In this document: positions 35,452 to 44,584 of the stretch, in pieces
Layout of the letters: every line of letters starts with the position of its first letter
How positions within the stretch are numbered: the first letter of the stretch is position 1
NCBI RefSeq assembly: GCF_040784915.1
Contig: NZ_CP160797.1
Span: forward strand, 184,001-248,000
DNA length: 64,000 nt
Origin: Bacillus vallismortis
GTDB taxonomy: Bacteria > Bacillota > Bacilli > Bacillales > Bacillaceae
Reading direction: 5' to 3'
Made by a program: the position numbers and the translations under genes
The notes under the pieces: model-generated
The model's input: only the letters and a program-made list of their open reading frames with translations
Databases searched by the model: none
What the model was told of the DNA's origin: nothing

Positions 35452-35458
35452 TTCGACA
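35452..35458 (+). promoter_or_regulatory. Spo0A box upstream of skfA
   Basis: TTCGACA matches the 0A-box core and lies about 85 bp before skfA in an otherwise gene-free 270-bp region (35267-35540). Activation of skf by Spo0A~P is established in B. subtilis. I cannot place the -35/-10 with confidence. Confidence 0.55.
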
Positions 35459-35540
35459 ATTGCAATCTGGTATTATCGTATCGCATGGAAGCTATGTCTA
35501 TAGACTCTATGCAAAATTGAATTGAGAGGAGGTTTTACTT

Positions 35541-35708
35541 ATGAAAAGAAACCAAAAAGAATGGGAATCTGTGAGTAAAAAAGGTCTTATAAAGCCAGGG
35601 GGTACTTCGATTGTAAAGGCTGCCGGCTGTATGGGCTGCTGGGCCTCGAAGAGTATTGCTATGACACGTGTTTGTGCACTTCCGCATCCTGCTATGAGAG
35701 CAATTTAA
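35541..35708 (+). CDS. skfA: Sporulation killing factor precursor SkfA
   Basis: Precursor of the cyclic sactipeptide SKF that lyses non-sporulating siblings. 55 residues: a 29-residue leader ending VKAAG and a 26-residue core beginning CMGCWASKS and ending HPAMRAI. In known SKF, Cys33 is linked to the alpha-carbon of Met41, Cys30 and Cys45 form a disulfide, and the core is joined head to tail; all these residues are present. GGAGG lies 8 bp before the ATG. Too short for standard ORF cut-offs. First gene of skfABCEFGH. Confidence 0.96.
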   Translation: MKRNQKEWESVSKKGLIKPGGTSIVKAAGCMGCWASKSIAMTRVCALPHPAMRAI

Positions 35709-35716
35709 CATTTGAG

Positions 35717-35756
35717 AATAGGGAGTTGAGCATATATGCTTATACTCCTTATTTTC
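35717..35756 (+). terminator. Hairpin between skfA and skfB
   Basis: AATAGGGAGT (35717-35726) pairs with ACTCCTTATT (35744-35753), with an inner AGCATATATGCT palindrome. A few T follow. It probably acts as a partial terminator or mRNA stabiliser, making the precursor in excess over the enzymes. Confidence 0.7.
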
Positions 35757-35774
35757 TCTTGAGGGGGATTTTAT

Positions 35775-37010
35775 ATGTCAAATGATCGGGTTAAGGATAT
35801 CGATTTACCAGAGTTAGCGGTTCATTTACAGCCTCATGGTGCAGTAATGGTTGATAGAAAAAGTATGTTTTATTTTAGACTCAGTGGACGTGGAGCACAG
35901 TTGGCGTTTCTTTTATCAAAAAACAAAAACCTCCACAAAACGGCACGTATTTGGGAAATTGTACAGAAAGAAGAGATGAGTGCTGAACAATTAAAAGATG
36001 AGCTTAGTGCCCATCCCTTTACAGAGGCTTGGACGCAAGGGCTGTTAGATCAGCCTTTACATGTTTCAGGTTCGTTAGATTCATATTTACCTATTAGTTG
36101 TACTCTGCAGTTGACAAATGCATGTAATTTAAGCTGTTCTTTTTGTTATGCCAGCTCAGGAAAACCATATCCGCAGGAACTATATAGTGAACAATGGATT
36201 TTGGTTATGCAAAAGCTAGCAGCCCATGGAGTTTCTGATATTACACTGACCGGAGGTGAAGCGAAGCTAATTAAAGGGTTTAAAGAATTAGTCGTTGCTG
36301 CAAGTTCGCTATTTACCAATGTAAATGTATTTAGTAATGGATTGAATTGGCGAGATGATGAAGTTGAATTACTCAGTCACTTAGGGAATGTTTCTGTACA
36401 GATTAGTATTGATGGTATGGATGATACTCATGACCGATTAAGAGGCAGAAAAGGCGGTTTTAAAGAAAGTATGAATACCATCAAAAAATTATCAGAAGCA
36501 AACATTCCAGTGATTGTTGCTATGACTATCAATGAGTCTAATGCCGGTGAAGTATCTGATGTGGTGGAGCGATGTGCCAATGCGGGTGCTTTTATCTTTC
36601 GTGCAGGAAAAACGTTATCTGTCGGACGAGCGACAGAAGGTTTTAGGGCTTTGGCTGTTGATTTTGAAGAGCTGGTTAAAAATCAGCTTAGGGAAGCCCG
36701 TGTCCGATGGGGAGACTGCCTGAACATCATTGACTGGGAGCATGAAGAGAGTTCTTTCACAACAGATTTTTGTACGCCTGGATATCTTGCCTGGTACATT
36801 AGAGCAGATGGATATGTAACTCCCTGCCAATTAGAGGATTTGCCACTAGGACATATCTTAGAAGATAGCATGGCAGACATTGGTTCACCTGATCGTTTGT
36901 TTCAATTAAAATGTGATGCTAAAAATTGCAAATGTATTGGGAAAATTGAGCTTTCAGAACCGGACTTGCCTTTTCAAAAAGAAGTCAAGGTAGGGATGAG
37001 GAATGAATAG
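35775..37010 (+). CDS. skfB: Radical SAM sactionine synthase SkfB
   Basis: Forms the Cys-to-Met alpha-carbon thioether in SkfA. 411 residues: an N-terminal region of about 100 residues resembling a precursor-binding (RRE) domain, the radical SAM core with Cys117, Cys121 and Cys124 in CNLSCSFC and GGEA after strand 2, and a C-terminal cysteine-rich region (FCTPG, PCQLEDLP, CDAKNCKCIG) for an auxiliary iron-sulfur cluster. GAGGGGG precedes the ATG. Overlaps skfC by 8 bp. Confidence 0.95.
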   Translation: MSNDRVKDIDLPELAVHLQPHGAVMVDRKSMFYFRLSGRGAQLAFLLSKNKNLHKTARIWEIVQKEEMSAEQLKDELSAHPFTEAWTQGLLDQPLHVSGSLDSYLPISCTLQLTNACNLSCSFCYASSGKPYPQELYSEQWILVMQKLAAHGVSDITLTGGEAKLIKGFKELVVAASSLFTNVNVFSNGLNWRDDEVELLSHLGNVSVQISIDGMDDTHDRLRGRKGGFKESMNTIKKLSEANIPVIVAMTINESNAGEVSDVVERCANAGAFIFRAGKTLSVGRATEGFRALAVDFEELVKNQLREARVRWGDCLNIIDWEHEESSFTTDFCTPGYLAWYIRADGYVTPCQLEDLPLGHILEDSMADIGSPDRLFQLKCDAKNCKCIGKIELSEPDLPFQKEVKVGMRNE

Positions 37011-38493
37011 TCTATCGGTGGTATTTTGGGTTATTTTGGCAGTTGTTGGATTGCTGTTATTTATTAAATTTAAGCCTCCAACAATTGCTTCACTGCTCTT
37101 AAGCAAAGATGAGGCAAAGGAAATAAGTATACAATTTATAAAAGAGTTTGTTGGGATGGATGTGGAAAACTGGGATTTTTATTCGGTATATTGGTATGAC
37201 CATGATACAGTGAATAAACTTCATCACTTAGGCATACTTAAGAAAAATAGAAAGGTTTTATATGATGTCGGGTTGGTCGAATCATGGAGAGTCCGTTTCG
37301 TTCACCAAAATCAATCATTTGTAGTTGGTGTCAATGCCAATCGAGAAATCACTTTTTTTTATGCGGACGTTCCCAAAAAGTCCCTCTCAGGGAAGTTTGA
37401 ACAAGTTTCTCCAGAGGCACTCAAGCAGAGGTTAATGGTTTCGCCTGATGGACTTTGGTCTAGAGTAAATATGACTGGTACTGGTAAAAAAGAAGAAGAT
37501 TTTAGCGAGGTCAGTACTTATTGGTACATAGCGGAAGCTGGAGATATTCGACTAAAGGTGACAGTTGAATTACAGGGTGGGCGAATTTCTTATATTGGGA
37601 CTGAACAAGAAATACTAACTGATCAAATGAGTAAAGTCATTCGAGATGAACAAGTGGAGTCGACATTCGGAGTATCTGGTATGTTGGGTTCAGCTATAGC
37701 GATGGTAGTTGCCATTCTCATACTTGTATTTATGGATGTGCAAACAAGTATAATCACTAGCCTTGTTCTAGGTTTGTTGATTATAATATGCCAGTCGTTG
37801 ACACTAAAAGAAGACATCCAATTGACAATTGTGAATGCTTATGATGCAAGGATGAGTGTCAAAACGGTCAGCTTGTTAGGTGTTTTGTCTACACTTCTTA
37901 CAGGATTATTAACAGGGTTTGTAGTATTTATATGTTCAATGGCAGGAAATGCGCTTGCTGGTGAATTAGGATGGAAAACGTTTGAACAACCAATGATTCA
38001 GATTTTCTACGGAATAGGAGCGGGGCTCATTAGTTTGGGAGTGACTTCTCTACTGTTTAACATATTAGAGAAAAAGCATTATTTAAGTATATCTCCTGAG
38101 CTTTCTAACCGAACCGTCTTTCTATCAGGTTTTACTTTTAGACAAGGATTGAATATGAGCATACAAAGTTCAGTCGGAGAGGAGGTCATCTATCGGTTGC
38201 TAATGATTTCAGTCATTTGGTGGTTGAGTGGAAATATCATTATTTCCATTATTGTATCGTCCTTTTTATGGGCGATTATGCACCAAGTAACTGGATATGA
38301 TCCAAGGTGGATACGTTGGCTACATCTATTTATATTCGGTTGCTTTTTGGGAGTTCTATTTATCAAATTTGGTTTTATATGTGTATTAGCAGCTCATTTC
38401 ATTCATAATTTAGTGCTCGTCTGTATGCCGCTGTGGCAATTTAAACTTCAGAAACATATGCATCACGAAAAACCAAAGTATACTTCATTCTAA
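37003..38493 (+). CDS. skfC: CPBP-family membrane protease SkfC
   Basis: Membrane protein of 496 residues with a large N-terminal extracytoplasmic or cytosolic region and a C-terminal CPBP (CAAX protease-like) domain: EE-x3-R in GEEVIYRLLM, FLWAIMHQ and HFIHNLV. It is thought to remove the SkfA leader and possibly close the ring; this is inferred from the family. Intact here as a single frame (older 168 annotation split it into two genes). Confidence 0.88.
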   Translation: MNSLSVVFWVILAVVGLLLFIKFKPPTIASLLLSKDEAKEISIQFIKEFVGMDVENWDFYSVYWYDHDTVNKLHHLGILKKNRKVLYDVGLVESWRVRFVHQNQSFVVGVNANREITFFYADVPKKSLSGKFEQVSPEALKQRLMVSPDGLWSRVNMTGTGKKEEDFSEVSTYWYIAEAGDIRLKVTVELQGGRISYIGTEQEILTDQMSKVIRDEQVESTFGVSGMLGSAIAMVVAILILVFMDVQTSIITSLVLGLLIIICQSLTLKEDIQLTIVNAYDARMSVKTVSLLGVLSTLLTGLLTGFVVFICSMAGNALAGELGWKTFEQPMIQIFYGIGAGLISLGVTSLLFNILEKKHYLSISPELSNRTVFLSGFTFRQGLNMSIQSSVGEEVIYRLLMISVIWWLSGNIIISIIVSSFLWAIMHQVTGYDPRWIRWLHLFIFGCFLGVLFIKFGFICVLAAHFIHNLVLVCMPLWQFKLQKHMHHEKPKYTSF

Positions 38494-38511
38494 TGATTAG
38501 GAGAAGATTTG

Positions 38512-39234
38512 ATGCAATTGATGCAAGTACAAGATTTAAGAAAGTGCTATCGAAATGGTGATGGGATTGAACATTTGTCTTTCTCAATAAAGCGAGGAGA
38601 AATTGTGGCGCTATTAGGGCCAAATGGAGCTGGAAAAACAACGACAATTCGATGTTTGACGGGGCTTTACAAGCCAGATAAAGGCAACATTCTCATTGAT
38701 GGTTCTCCTCCGGGCCATGTAACTGTTCAAAAAAAAGTAGCGCTCATTCCGGATCAGCCTTACCTGTATCCGACATTAACAGCTGCTGAACATATTCAGT
38801 TCAGGGCAAGAGGATTTCATCAAGGTAAAAAGGGTTTAAAAGAACGGGTTTATTATGCATTGAAGGAAGTACACTTGGAGGAGAAAGCAAATGAATTGTG
38901 TGGTCAGCTGTCAAGAGGCCAGAAGCAGCGGGTTGTCTTAGCAGGGGCAATAGTTCAAGATGCTTTGCTTTATATATTGGATGAGCCGACTGTAGGTCTC
39001 GATATTCCATCAAAACAGTGGCTCTCAAACTGGTTAAAAGCCAAGACAGATCAAGGCTGTGCAGCATTTGTGTCAACTCATAGTCTTGAATTTGTATTAG
39101 AAACAGCAGACAGGGTGTTATTAATTCGAGATGGTGAACTTATGAAGAGTTTGTCTGTTCCTCAATTCAAAGAGGAACAATCGGAATGGAGAAAAGAAGT
39201 GATTCGTCTTCTAGGGGAATGGTCAGATGAATAA
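38512..39234 (+). CDS. skfE: ABC transporter ATPase SkfE
   Basis: ATP-binding subunit of the SKF export/immunity transporter. 240 residues with Walker A GPNGAGKTT, signature LSRGQKQRV, Walker B LLYILDEPT and H-loop STHS. The ATG at 38512 is 8 bp after AGGAG; the preceding TTG is in frame but too close. It overlaps skfF by 8 bp. The pair SkfEF is known to confer self-immunity. Confidence 0.93.
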   Translation: MQLMQVQDLRKCYRNGDGIEHLSFSIKRGEIVALLGPNGAGKTTTIRCLTGLYKPDKGNILIDGSPPGHVTVQKKVALIPDQPYLYPTLTAAEHIQFRARGFHQGKKGLKERVYYALKEVHLEEKANELCGQLSRGQKQRVVLAGAIVQDALLYILDEPTVGLDIPSKQWLSNWLKAKTDQGCAAFVSTHSLEFVLETADRVLLIRDGELMKSLSVPQFKEEQSEWRKEVIRLLGEWSDE

Positions 39235-40642
39235 TATCATGTCTTTTTTATGGCTTCAGTCAAAAAGGCGTTTTGTAAATCAAGGTCAGGAAAAAAAGAT
39301 GCCTTTTTTGATCATGCTCCTTTTTGTTGGGGCCATCGGATTTCAAGTAAGTTTCGTTTCAAGATCTGCGATATGGGATATGAATCTTACTGGTTGGGTG
39401 CTTACAGGTGTTTTTATCCTTTATACGGCATTTGGACTTTTCTCCAATCGATTGCCAAGTCAGATGGCCGATATCATGTGGCTGTATTGCACTCCTGCTT
39501 CATTTTCAAAAGTTGTGTATAGTGTTTTAATTTTCAGCGTCACTTGGAAGGCGTTGCTTTGGATCATCTCGGCCATATTCGGTGATGTATTGATTGTACT
39601 TCTGTCCGGTAAGCATATCAATTTAATAGGCAGATCTATAATTTTTGTAGGGCTCTTTTTTATCGCTGAAGTGTGGTTGATGTCTGTCTCATGTGCTAGA
39701 ACAGTGAAGAAAATGAAAAGAGTATACATTTCAGTCTTTCTTCTAATGCTGGGTATTTATTTCATGTGTCTTTTTCAACTCTACTTTCTACAACATTCAT
39801 CTGGGCTGTGGGAGGGTATTGGTCGTTTTATTAGTGGCGTAGGTGTAGTGTTTGAGGCATTGTCGCCGTTGTATGTGGCTGTATTTATTGGAATCATTGC
39901 AGTTTCTTTTATAACAATTTCTTTTACGAGCAGTCTGGTAGAAATGAAGGAATCGTTGGTAAAGGAGGCTGAATTCTGGGAGGAGTTTCAAGAACGTCAA
40001 TTTGGTTCAGGGCAAATTATGCAGAAACCAAGGAAGACTTGGTGGGGACTGCAAGGTCTAAATGGTATTTGGTCATTTCTGTGGTTGGAACTGTTGCTTA
40101 TGAAAAAACATTTATTTTTTCATAGCATCCATACCTTCACGCTGGGCTGCGTCTTTTATGTCGTCATTTTTATATATCCAGAATGGTTTTATCTTCTTTT
40201 CTTTCTCGTCGTCTCGGCAGTCATGTTGAGTTCCTATTATTCAGGAATAGTCAGGCATTCGCAATCAGGCGCCCTTTATTTATTCCCTGGAGCCCTTTGG
40301 GGAAAAATCATTATTCTAGAGCTAATGAATACAGTCTGGTTGTTTATTCTTTACTGTATTTCTATTGCTTTCATGGCAGTTGAGAATTTAGTTTATTGGT
40401 ATATATATGGCTTAGGGATATATATATGGTTCATGACAATAAGACTGTTTACTTTTAACAATACAAGTCGAAACGATTTTAAGCTTTCATTGCCTCAATA
40501 CTACAAGTCATTTTTTATGGCATTAGGGCTTAGCGGCATTTGTTTGTATGTTATTCATTTATTGACTGCTGGCTGGTATACATTAGTGGTGGTTGTCTGT
40601 GTAGGGAGCCTTTGTTGGTGCATGCTTAATCGTTTCAGATAG
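39227..40642 (+). CDS. skfF: ABC transporter permease SkfF
   Basis: Membrane partner of SkfE, 471 residues with about ten hydrophobic segments and no recognisable enzyme motif. The start is inside the end of skfE with GGGGAAT upstream; published annotations of the 168 gene use a shorter protein, so a downstream start (for example the ATG at 39239) cannot be excluded. Confidence 0.88.
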   Translation: MNNIMSFLWLQSKRRFVNQGQEKKMPFLIMLLFVGAIGFQVSFVSRSAIWDMNLTGWVLTGVFILYTAFGLFSNRLPSQMADIMWLYCTPASFSKVVYSVLIFSVTWKALLWIISAIFGDVLIVLLSGKHINLIGRSIIFVGLFFIAEVWLMSVSCARTVKKMKRVYISVFLLMLGIYFMCLFQLYFLQHSSGLWEGIGRFISGVGVVFEALSPLYVAVFIGIIAVSFITISFTSSLVEMKESLVKEAEFWEEFQERQFGSGQIMQKPRKTWWGLQGLNGIWSFLWLELLLMKKHLFFHSIHTFTLGCVFYVVIFIYPEWFYLLFFLVVSAVMLSSYYSGIVRHSQSGALYLFPGALWGKIIILELMNTVWLFILYCISIAFMAVENLVYWYIYGLGIYIWFMTIRLFTFNNTSRNDFKLSLPQYYKSFFMALGLSGICLYVIHLLTAGWYTLVVVVCVGSLCWCMLNRFR

Positions 40643-40687
40643 TGGATGTGTAGAATTATTGTTTTAAACGAGGAGAGGGGCTCTATT

Positions 40688-41203
40688 ATGAAATCAAATG
40701 GTGATGAATTGTCGCTGTCTGTTCAGAATTTAGCGAAAACAAATGAGATCACAATTGTTCAAGCGATAGGGGAGCTAAAGAAATCAGGAAAAGATGCGAT
40801 ACCTGTTTTGGTTGAGGCCTTAAAAGAGGAAGGATCTTTACGTAATATTGCTGCGGCTGTTTTAGGTGAGTTTGGGGAAGACGCGAGTGAAGCAGCGAAG
40901 GAGCTATCATGTTTATTAAAAAGTCATGCCGAAGATACAAGAATGGCAGCGGCCATTTCACTCATGAGAATCGGGAAGCCCAGTCTGCCCTTTGTCATCA
41001 AAATTGCTCAAGAAAGTGAAGGACAATCGTGCTTTTGGGCATCTTGGTGTATCGCATGGATCGATCCTTCTTACATTGAACCGAAGATGTATGAATGTCT
41101 AAAACGCGAGCATGAACACCCTTCAGGAATGGTTGCTCCGTTTGCAGCTGAAGAGGCATTAGGAAAGCTGATTGCTTTTCAGCTGAAAGACAAGGAGGAT
41201 TGA
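40688..41203 (+). CDS. skfG: Skf operon HEAT-repeat-like protein SkfG
   Basis: Soluble protein of 171 residues built from short helical repeats of the HEAT/PBS-lyase kind (IPVLVEALKEEGSLRNIAAAVLGEFGEDA, then ELSCLLKSHAEDTRMAAAISLMRIG). Role in SKF production is not known to me. The ATG at 40688 follows GAGGAGAGGGG; an in-frame start at 40646 has no ribosome site. Between skfF and skfH, 4 bp before the latter. Confidence 0.85.
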   Translation: MKSNGDELSLSVQNLAKTNEITIVQAIGELKKSGKDAIPVLVEALKEEGSLRNIAAAVLGEFGEDASEAAKELSCLLKSHAEDTRMAAAISLMRIGKPSLPFVIKIAQESEGQSCFWASWCIAWIDPSYIEPKMYECLKREHEHPSGMVAPFAAEEALGKLIAFQLKDKED

Positions 41204-41207
41204 AAGG

Positions 41208-41633
41208 ATGAAAGCTGAACAAATAATGAAAGAATGGCCAATTCATTTACCCTGGTTGAATCAATCACAGATTGATTTGACATGTCCAAGTGGCACATAT
41301 CATCTTCTTTATTTTTGGTCAATGAGCTGTCCAAACTGTCACCAATTAACAGATAAAGTCCTTCAAGATATAAAGGATATGAATGTGAAAGTAATCGGAG
41401 TACATGTCCCTTACATAGAAGAAGAGAAATCTATGGAGGTTGTCTCGACGTATGCTCTTGATAGGGGAATAGATATTCCGATTGTATTAGACCAAAACTA
41501 TGAGATTGTCACAAGTTGTCACGTACAAGGTATTCCTAGCTTTTGTCTATTAAGTCAATACGGGCAGATCGTAGCTAAAACAATGGGGGATGTTGGTTGG
41601 GGTAAGATGGTAAAAAGGATTAATGGCTTGTGA
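41208..41633 (+). CDS. skfH: Thioredoxin-like oxidoreductase SkfH
   Basis: Thioredoxin/TlpA-fold protein of 141 residues with the redox pair Cys41-Cys44 in WSMSCPNC and the cis-proline loop QGIPSFCLL. It has no signal peptide. Probably forms the Cys30-Cys45 disulfide of SKF. AAGGAGG is 10 bp upstream. Last gene of the skf operon. Confidence 0.9.
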   Translation: MKAEQIMKEWPIHLPWLNQSQIDLTCPSGTYHLLYFWSMSCPNCHQLTDKVLQDIKDMNVKVIGVHVPYIEEEKSMEVVSTYALDRGIDIPIVLDQNYEIVTSCHVQGIPSFCLLSQYGQIVAKTMGDVGWGKMVKRINGL

Positions 41634-41688
41634 AGTTTTCCATCTTGTAAGTATGACGACAAACAGTTGAATATTACGATCAAACGAT

Positions 41689-41715
41689 CCTTCCTATAAG
41701 CAGGAAGGTTTTTTT
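41689..41715 (+). terminator. Terminator of the skf operon
   Basis: CCTTCCT (41689-41695) pairs with AGGAAGG (41702-41708), followed by seven T. Confidence 0.9.
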
Positions 41716-41881
41716 ATGATGAACTATTTGCTATTAGTGGGTAAATTCATGTTCTGCCATGCTCCCAATGTACACCTTTCCGTAAGGGCAAAGTCAAATG
41801 TCAAAATAAAATCTTTTCAATATTAATCAGAAATTTATTTTCATATCGTATCCTTTCCGTATCACGTGAAAGGAGCATCAT

Positions 41882-42859
41882 ATGAAAACATTATGGAAAG
41901 TCCTAAAGATCGTTTTTGGCGGCTTGGCTGCTTTGATTTTGCTTGTATCCGTCTCGGTATTTATTTATCACCATTATCAATTAAATAAGGAAGCAGCACT
42001 GATGAAAGGCAAAGGCACAGTAGTCGATGTGGATGGTAAAAAGATGAATGTCTATGAAGAGGGGAGTGGGAAGGATACGTTTGTGTTTATGTCCGGTTCG
42101 GGGATTGCTGCGCCTGTTTATGAGATGAAGGGGCTGTATAGCAAATTTTCAAAGGAAAATAAAATTGCTGTTGTAGATCGGGCTGGTTATGGATACAGTG
42201 ATGTGTCTCACGATGATAGAGACATTGATACGATACTGGAACAGACGAGGGAAGCGCTTATGAAAAGCGGAAATAAGCCTCCATATATTCTAATGCCTCA
42301 TTCCATATCGGGGATTGAAGCGATGTATTGGGCACAGAAATATCCTAAGGAAATAAAGGCGATAATTGCGATGGATATTGGATTGCCCCAGCAGTATGTC
42401 ACGTATAAATTGAGCGGGGTTGACAGACTGAAAGTGAGAGGCTTCCATCTGTTAACGTCGATTGGTTTTCATCGGTTTATGCCTTCCGCTGTATATAATC
42501 CTGAAGTGGTTCGACAGTCATTTTTAACGGATGAAGAAAAAGAAAGCTATAAAGCGATTTCTTACAAACAATTTTTTAATGCCGATATGGAGCATGAGCT
42601 TTTAGAGTCTTACCAAAACGGCAGCAAATCTGTGAATCTGCCAGTACCTAAAGAAACTCCCATCTTCATCTTAGATGCGGTTTCTGACCAAAATAGAAAT
42701 TCAAAGTATGCCATACAAAACCGAAAAGATTATGAAGCGTTTGCGGCTCAATTCAATACAGCCGATATAAAGGAACTGAGGGGAACACACAGTATTTATT
42801 TATATCAGCCAGATCAAATATATAAACTCTCCATGGAGTTTATGAGAAAGGTTCGCTAG
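41882..42859 (+). CDS. ybdG: Membrane-anchored alpha/beta hydrolase YbdG
   Basis: 325 residues: an N-terminal transmembrane anchor (about 10-29), then an alpha/beta hydrolase domain facing outward. The oxyanion region is SGSGIAAP, the nucleophile elbow is PHSISG (Ser within HSxSG) and the likely catalytic His is in RGTHSIYLY. Substrate unknown. AAAGGAG precedes the ATG. The two-component genes ybdJ and ybdK follow with 1 bp and -4 bp spacing, so all three are one operon; YbdG may be the output or the sensor-linked enzyme. Confidence 0.82.
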   Translation: MKTLWKVLKIVFGGLAALILLVSVSVFIYHHYQLNKEAALMKGKGTVVDVDGKKMNVYEEGSGKDTFVFMSGSGIAAPVYEMKGLYSKFSKENKIAVVDRAGYGYSDVSHDDRDIDTILEQTREALMKSGNKPPYILMPHSISGIEAMYWAQKYPKEIKAIIAMDIGLPQQYVTYKLSGVDRLKVRGFHLLTSIGFHRFMPSAVYNPEVVRQSFLTDEEKESYKAISYKQFFNADMEHELLESYQNGSKSVNLPVPKETPIFILDAVSDQNRNSKYAIQNRKDYEAFAAQFNTADIKELRGTHSIYLYQPDQIYKLSMEFMRKVR

Positions 42860-42860
42860 G

Positions 42861-43532
42861 ATGAAGGGTTATCATATTTTAATCGTTGAAGACGATGTGA
42901 TGATTGGTGGTTTGCTGCAAAAGATTTTGCAGCGTGAGGGCTATCATGTGATGTGGAAAACCGATGGAGCGGATGTACTTTCGGTGATTCAGAAGGTGGA
43001 TTTGGTCATTATGGATGTGATGCTGCCGGGTGAAGACGGATATCAAATGTCTGCCAAAATCAAAAAGCTGGGGCTGCGCATTCCGGTCATTTTTCTCTCG
43101 GCCCGCAATGATATGGACAGCAAGCTTCAAGGTTTGCAGGTCGGCGAGGATTATATGGTGAAGCCTTTTGATCCGAGGGAGCTGCTGTTAAGAATGCAGA
43201 ATATGCTTGAGCATCATTATGGCACTTTTACGCAAATCAAACATTTATATATTGATGCAGAAACGAAAAAAGTGTTCAATGAAACTTTGCATGATGAGGT
43301 GCTGTTTACGGCAATTGAGCGGAAAATTTTCTTTTATTTATATGAAAATAGGGACAGCACCCTGACAAAGGAACATTTCTTTGAATATCTGTGGCAGCTC
43401 GAAGACAGAAACCCGAATATCGTCAATGTGCACATTAAAAAAATCAGAGCTAAAATCAATGATCAAGCGGGTGAGATTATTGAAAATATATATGGAGAAG
43501 GGTATCGGCTGAATACCGTTGTGAAGAAATGA
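42861..43532 (+). CDS. ybdJ: Two-component response regulator YbdJ
   Basis: OmpR-family regulator of 223 residues: receiver domain with acidic pocket EDD (10-12), phospho-acceptor Asp52 in VIMDVMLPG and Lys in VKPFDPREL, followed by a winged-helix DNA-binding domain (about 125-222, NIVNVHIKKIRAKI). Overlaps ybdK by 4 bp. Target genes unknown. Confidence 0.93.
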   Translation: MKGYHILIVEDDVMIGGLLQKILQREGYHVMWKTDGADVLSVIQKVDLVIMDVMLPGEDGYQMSAKIKKLGLRIPVIFLSARNDMDSKLQGLQVGEDYMVKPFDPRELLLRMQNMLEHHYGTFTQIKHLYIDAETKKVFNETLHDEVLFTAIERKIFFYLYENRDSTLTKEHFFEYLWQLEDRNPNIVNVHIKKIRAKINDQAGEIIENIYGEGYRLNTVVKK

Positions 43533-44515
43533 AGCTCAAGACAAAATATCAGTTGTTACTATGTACCGCCGTCATTAGTGTTCCGGTGCTATTGCTGGCG
43601 GTTAGCATTTTGATGTCGGTCATTTATGACAGCATGTTTAAACCGATGAATCATGGTATGCCTTTTCACAGGTCTTTTGCGTATCCGGCAATGCTCATTG
43701 TATTTTTATTATCACTCTTATTGTTAGCTTTTTTATTTTCAAAGTCGATTCATTCTCTGCTGCATAAAATCAATCTATTGAATCAAACCATTCGGCACCT
43801 GGCGAGTGATCAAAAGGTGCCTGATAAAATAGAAGTGAAACGCGCTGATGAAATCGGGGAACTGATTAAGTCGGTTAATTTGTTAATTGAACGGACGACA
43901 TACCGTGAACTGGAACTGAGGCAGCAGGAAGAAGTGAAAAAGGAACTTTTGCAAAAACTGCGTCATGACATGAATACACCTTTAACCGCTCTCAGGCTGC
44001 AGTTATTTTATTTGGAGGGCCAATGTGATGATCAGGCCGTATTTGAATCATTGTATCAGCAAATCCACTATATCGCGGAATTAACCAATGAATTCAATCT
44101 ATATTCCGCTGAGACGTTGGAAAGTTCTTATATCGTAAATGAAGAAGTCCGTATAAATGAGCTGTTAGAAACAGCGGTGAAAAAATGGGATTATTTGTAT
44201 AGTATGAATGGGATTGGGCTGCACTATAAGCCGGCAGATCAAGATGTACTATGGATGAGCAACGGGTTATGGTTGCAAAGGCTGTTTGATAATATTTTTC
44301 AAAACACGTTAAAGCATTCAAAAGCTGAAAAAATAGAAGTCACGATTGAACATGGGACTGTTTCTATTTGTGATGACGGCATTGGATTTGATCGTAATCA
44401 GAACAGTGAGGGGCTTGGGTTAAAGATTATTGATGATATATGCAGGCTGCTGTCGATTACTTATGAGCTGCAGACAAATGAGAATGGAACGGGGTTCTTG
44501 TTTTCGAAAGAGTGA
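43529..44515 (+). CDS. ybdK: Two-component sensor kinase YbdK
   Basis: Membrane histidine kinase of 328 residues. Two transmembrane segments (about 10-33 and 51-72) enclose a very short outer loop of about 20 residues, as in intramembrane-sensing kinases, followed by HAMP (to about 120), His146 in LRHDMNTPLTALRL and an ATPase domain with NIFQNTLKHS and DDGIGFD. Such short-loop kinases often sense envelope stress or work with a transporter; that is inference. Confidence 0.9.
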   Translation: MKLKTKYQLLLCTAVISVPVLLLAVSILMSVIYDSMFKPMNHGMPFHRSFAYPAMLIVFLLSLLLLAFLFSKSIHSLLHKINLLNQTIRHLASDQKVPDKIEVKRADEIGELIKSVNLLIERTTYRELELRQQEEVKKELLQKLRHDMNTPLTALRLQLFYLEGQCDDQAVFESLYQQIHYIAELTNEFNLYSAETLESSYIVNEEVRINELLETAVKKWDYLYSMNGIGLHYKPADQDVLWMSNGLWLQRLFDNIFQNTLKHSKAEKIEVTIEHGTVSICDDGIGFDRNQNSEGLGLKIIDDICRLLSITYELQTNENGTGFLFSKE

Positions 44516-44584
44516 CCCCCGCTGATGTTTTCTTTCTCCTATAAACTCTATATAATAGGCAGAAAGAAATGAGGTGATCAGCAT

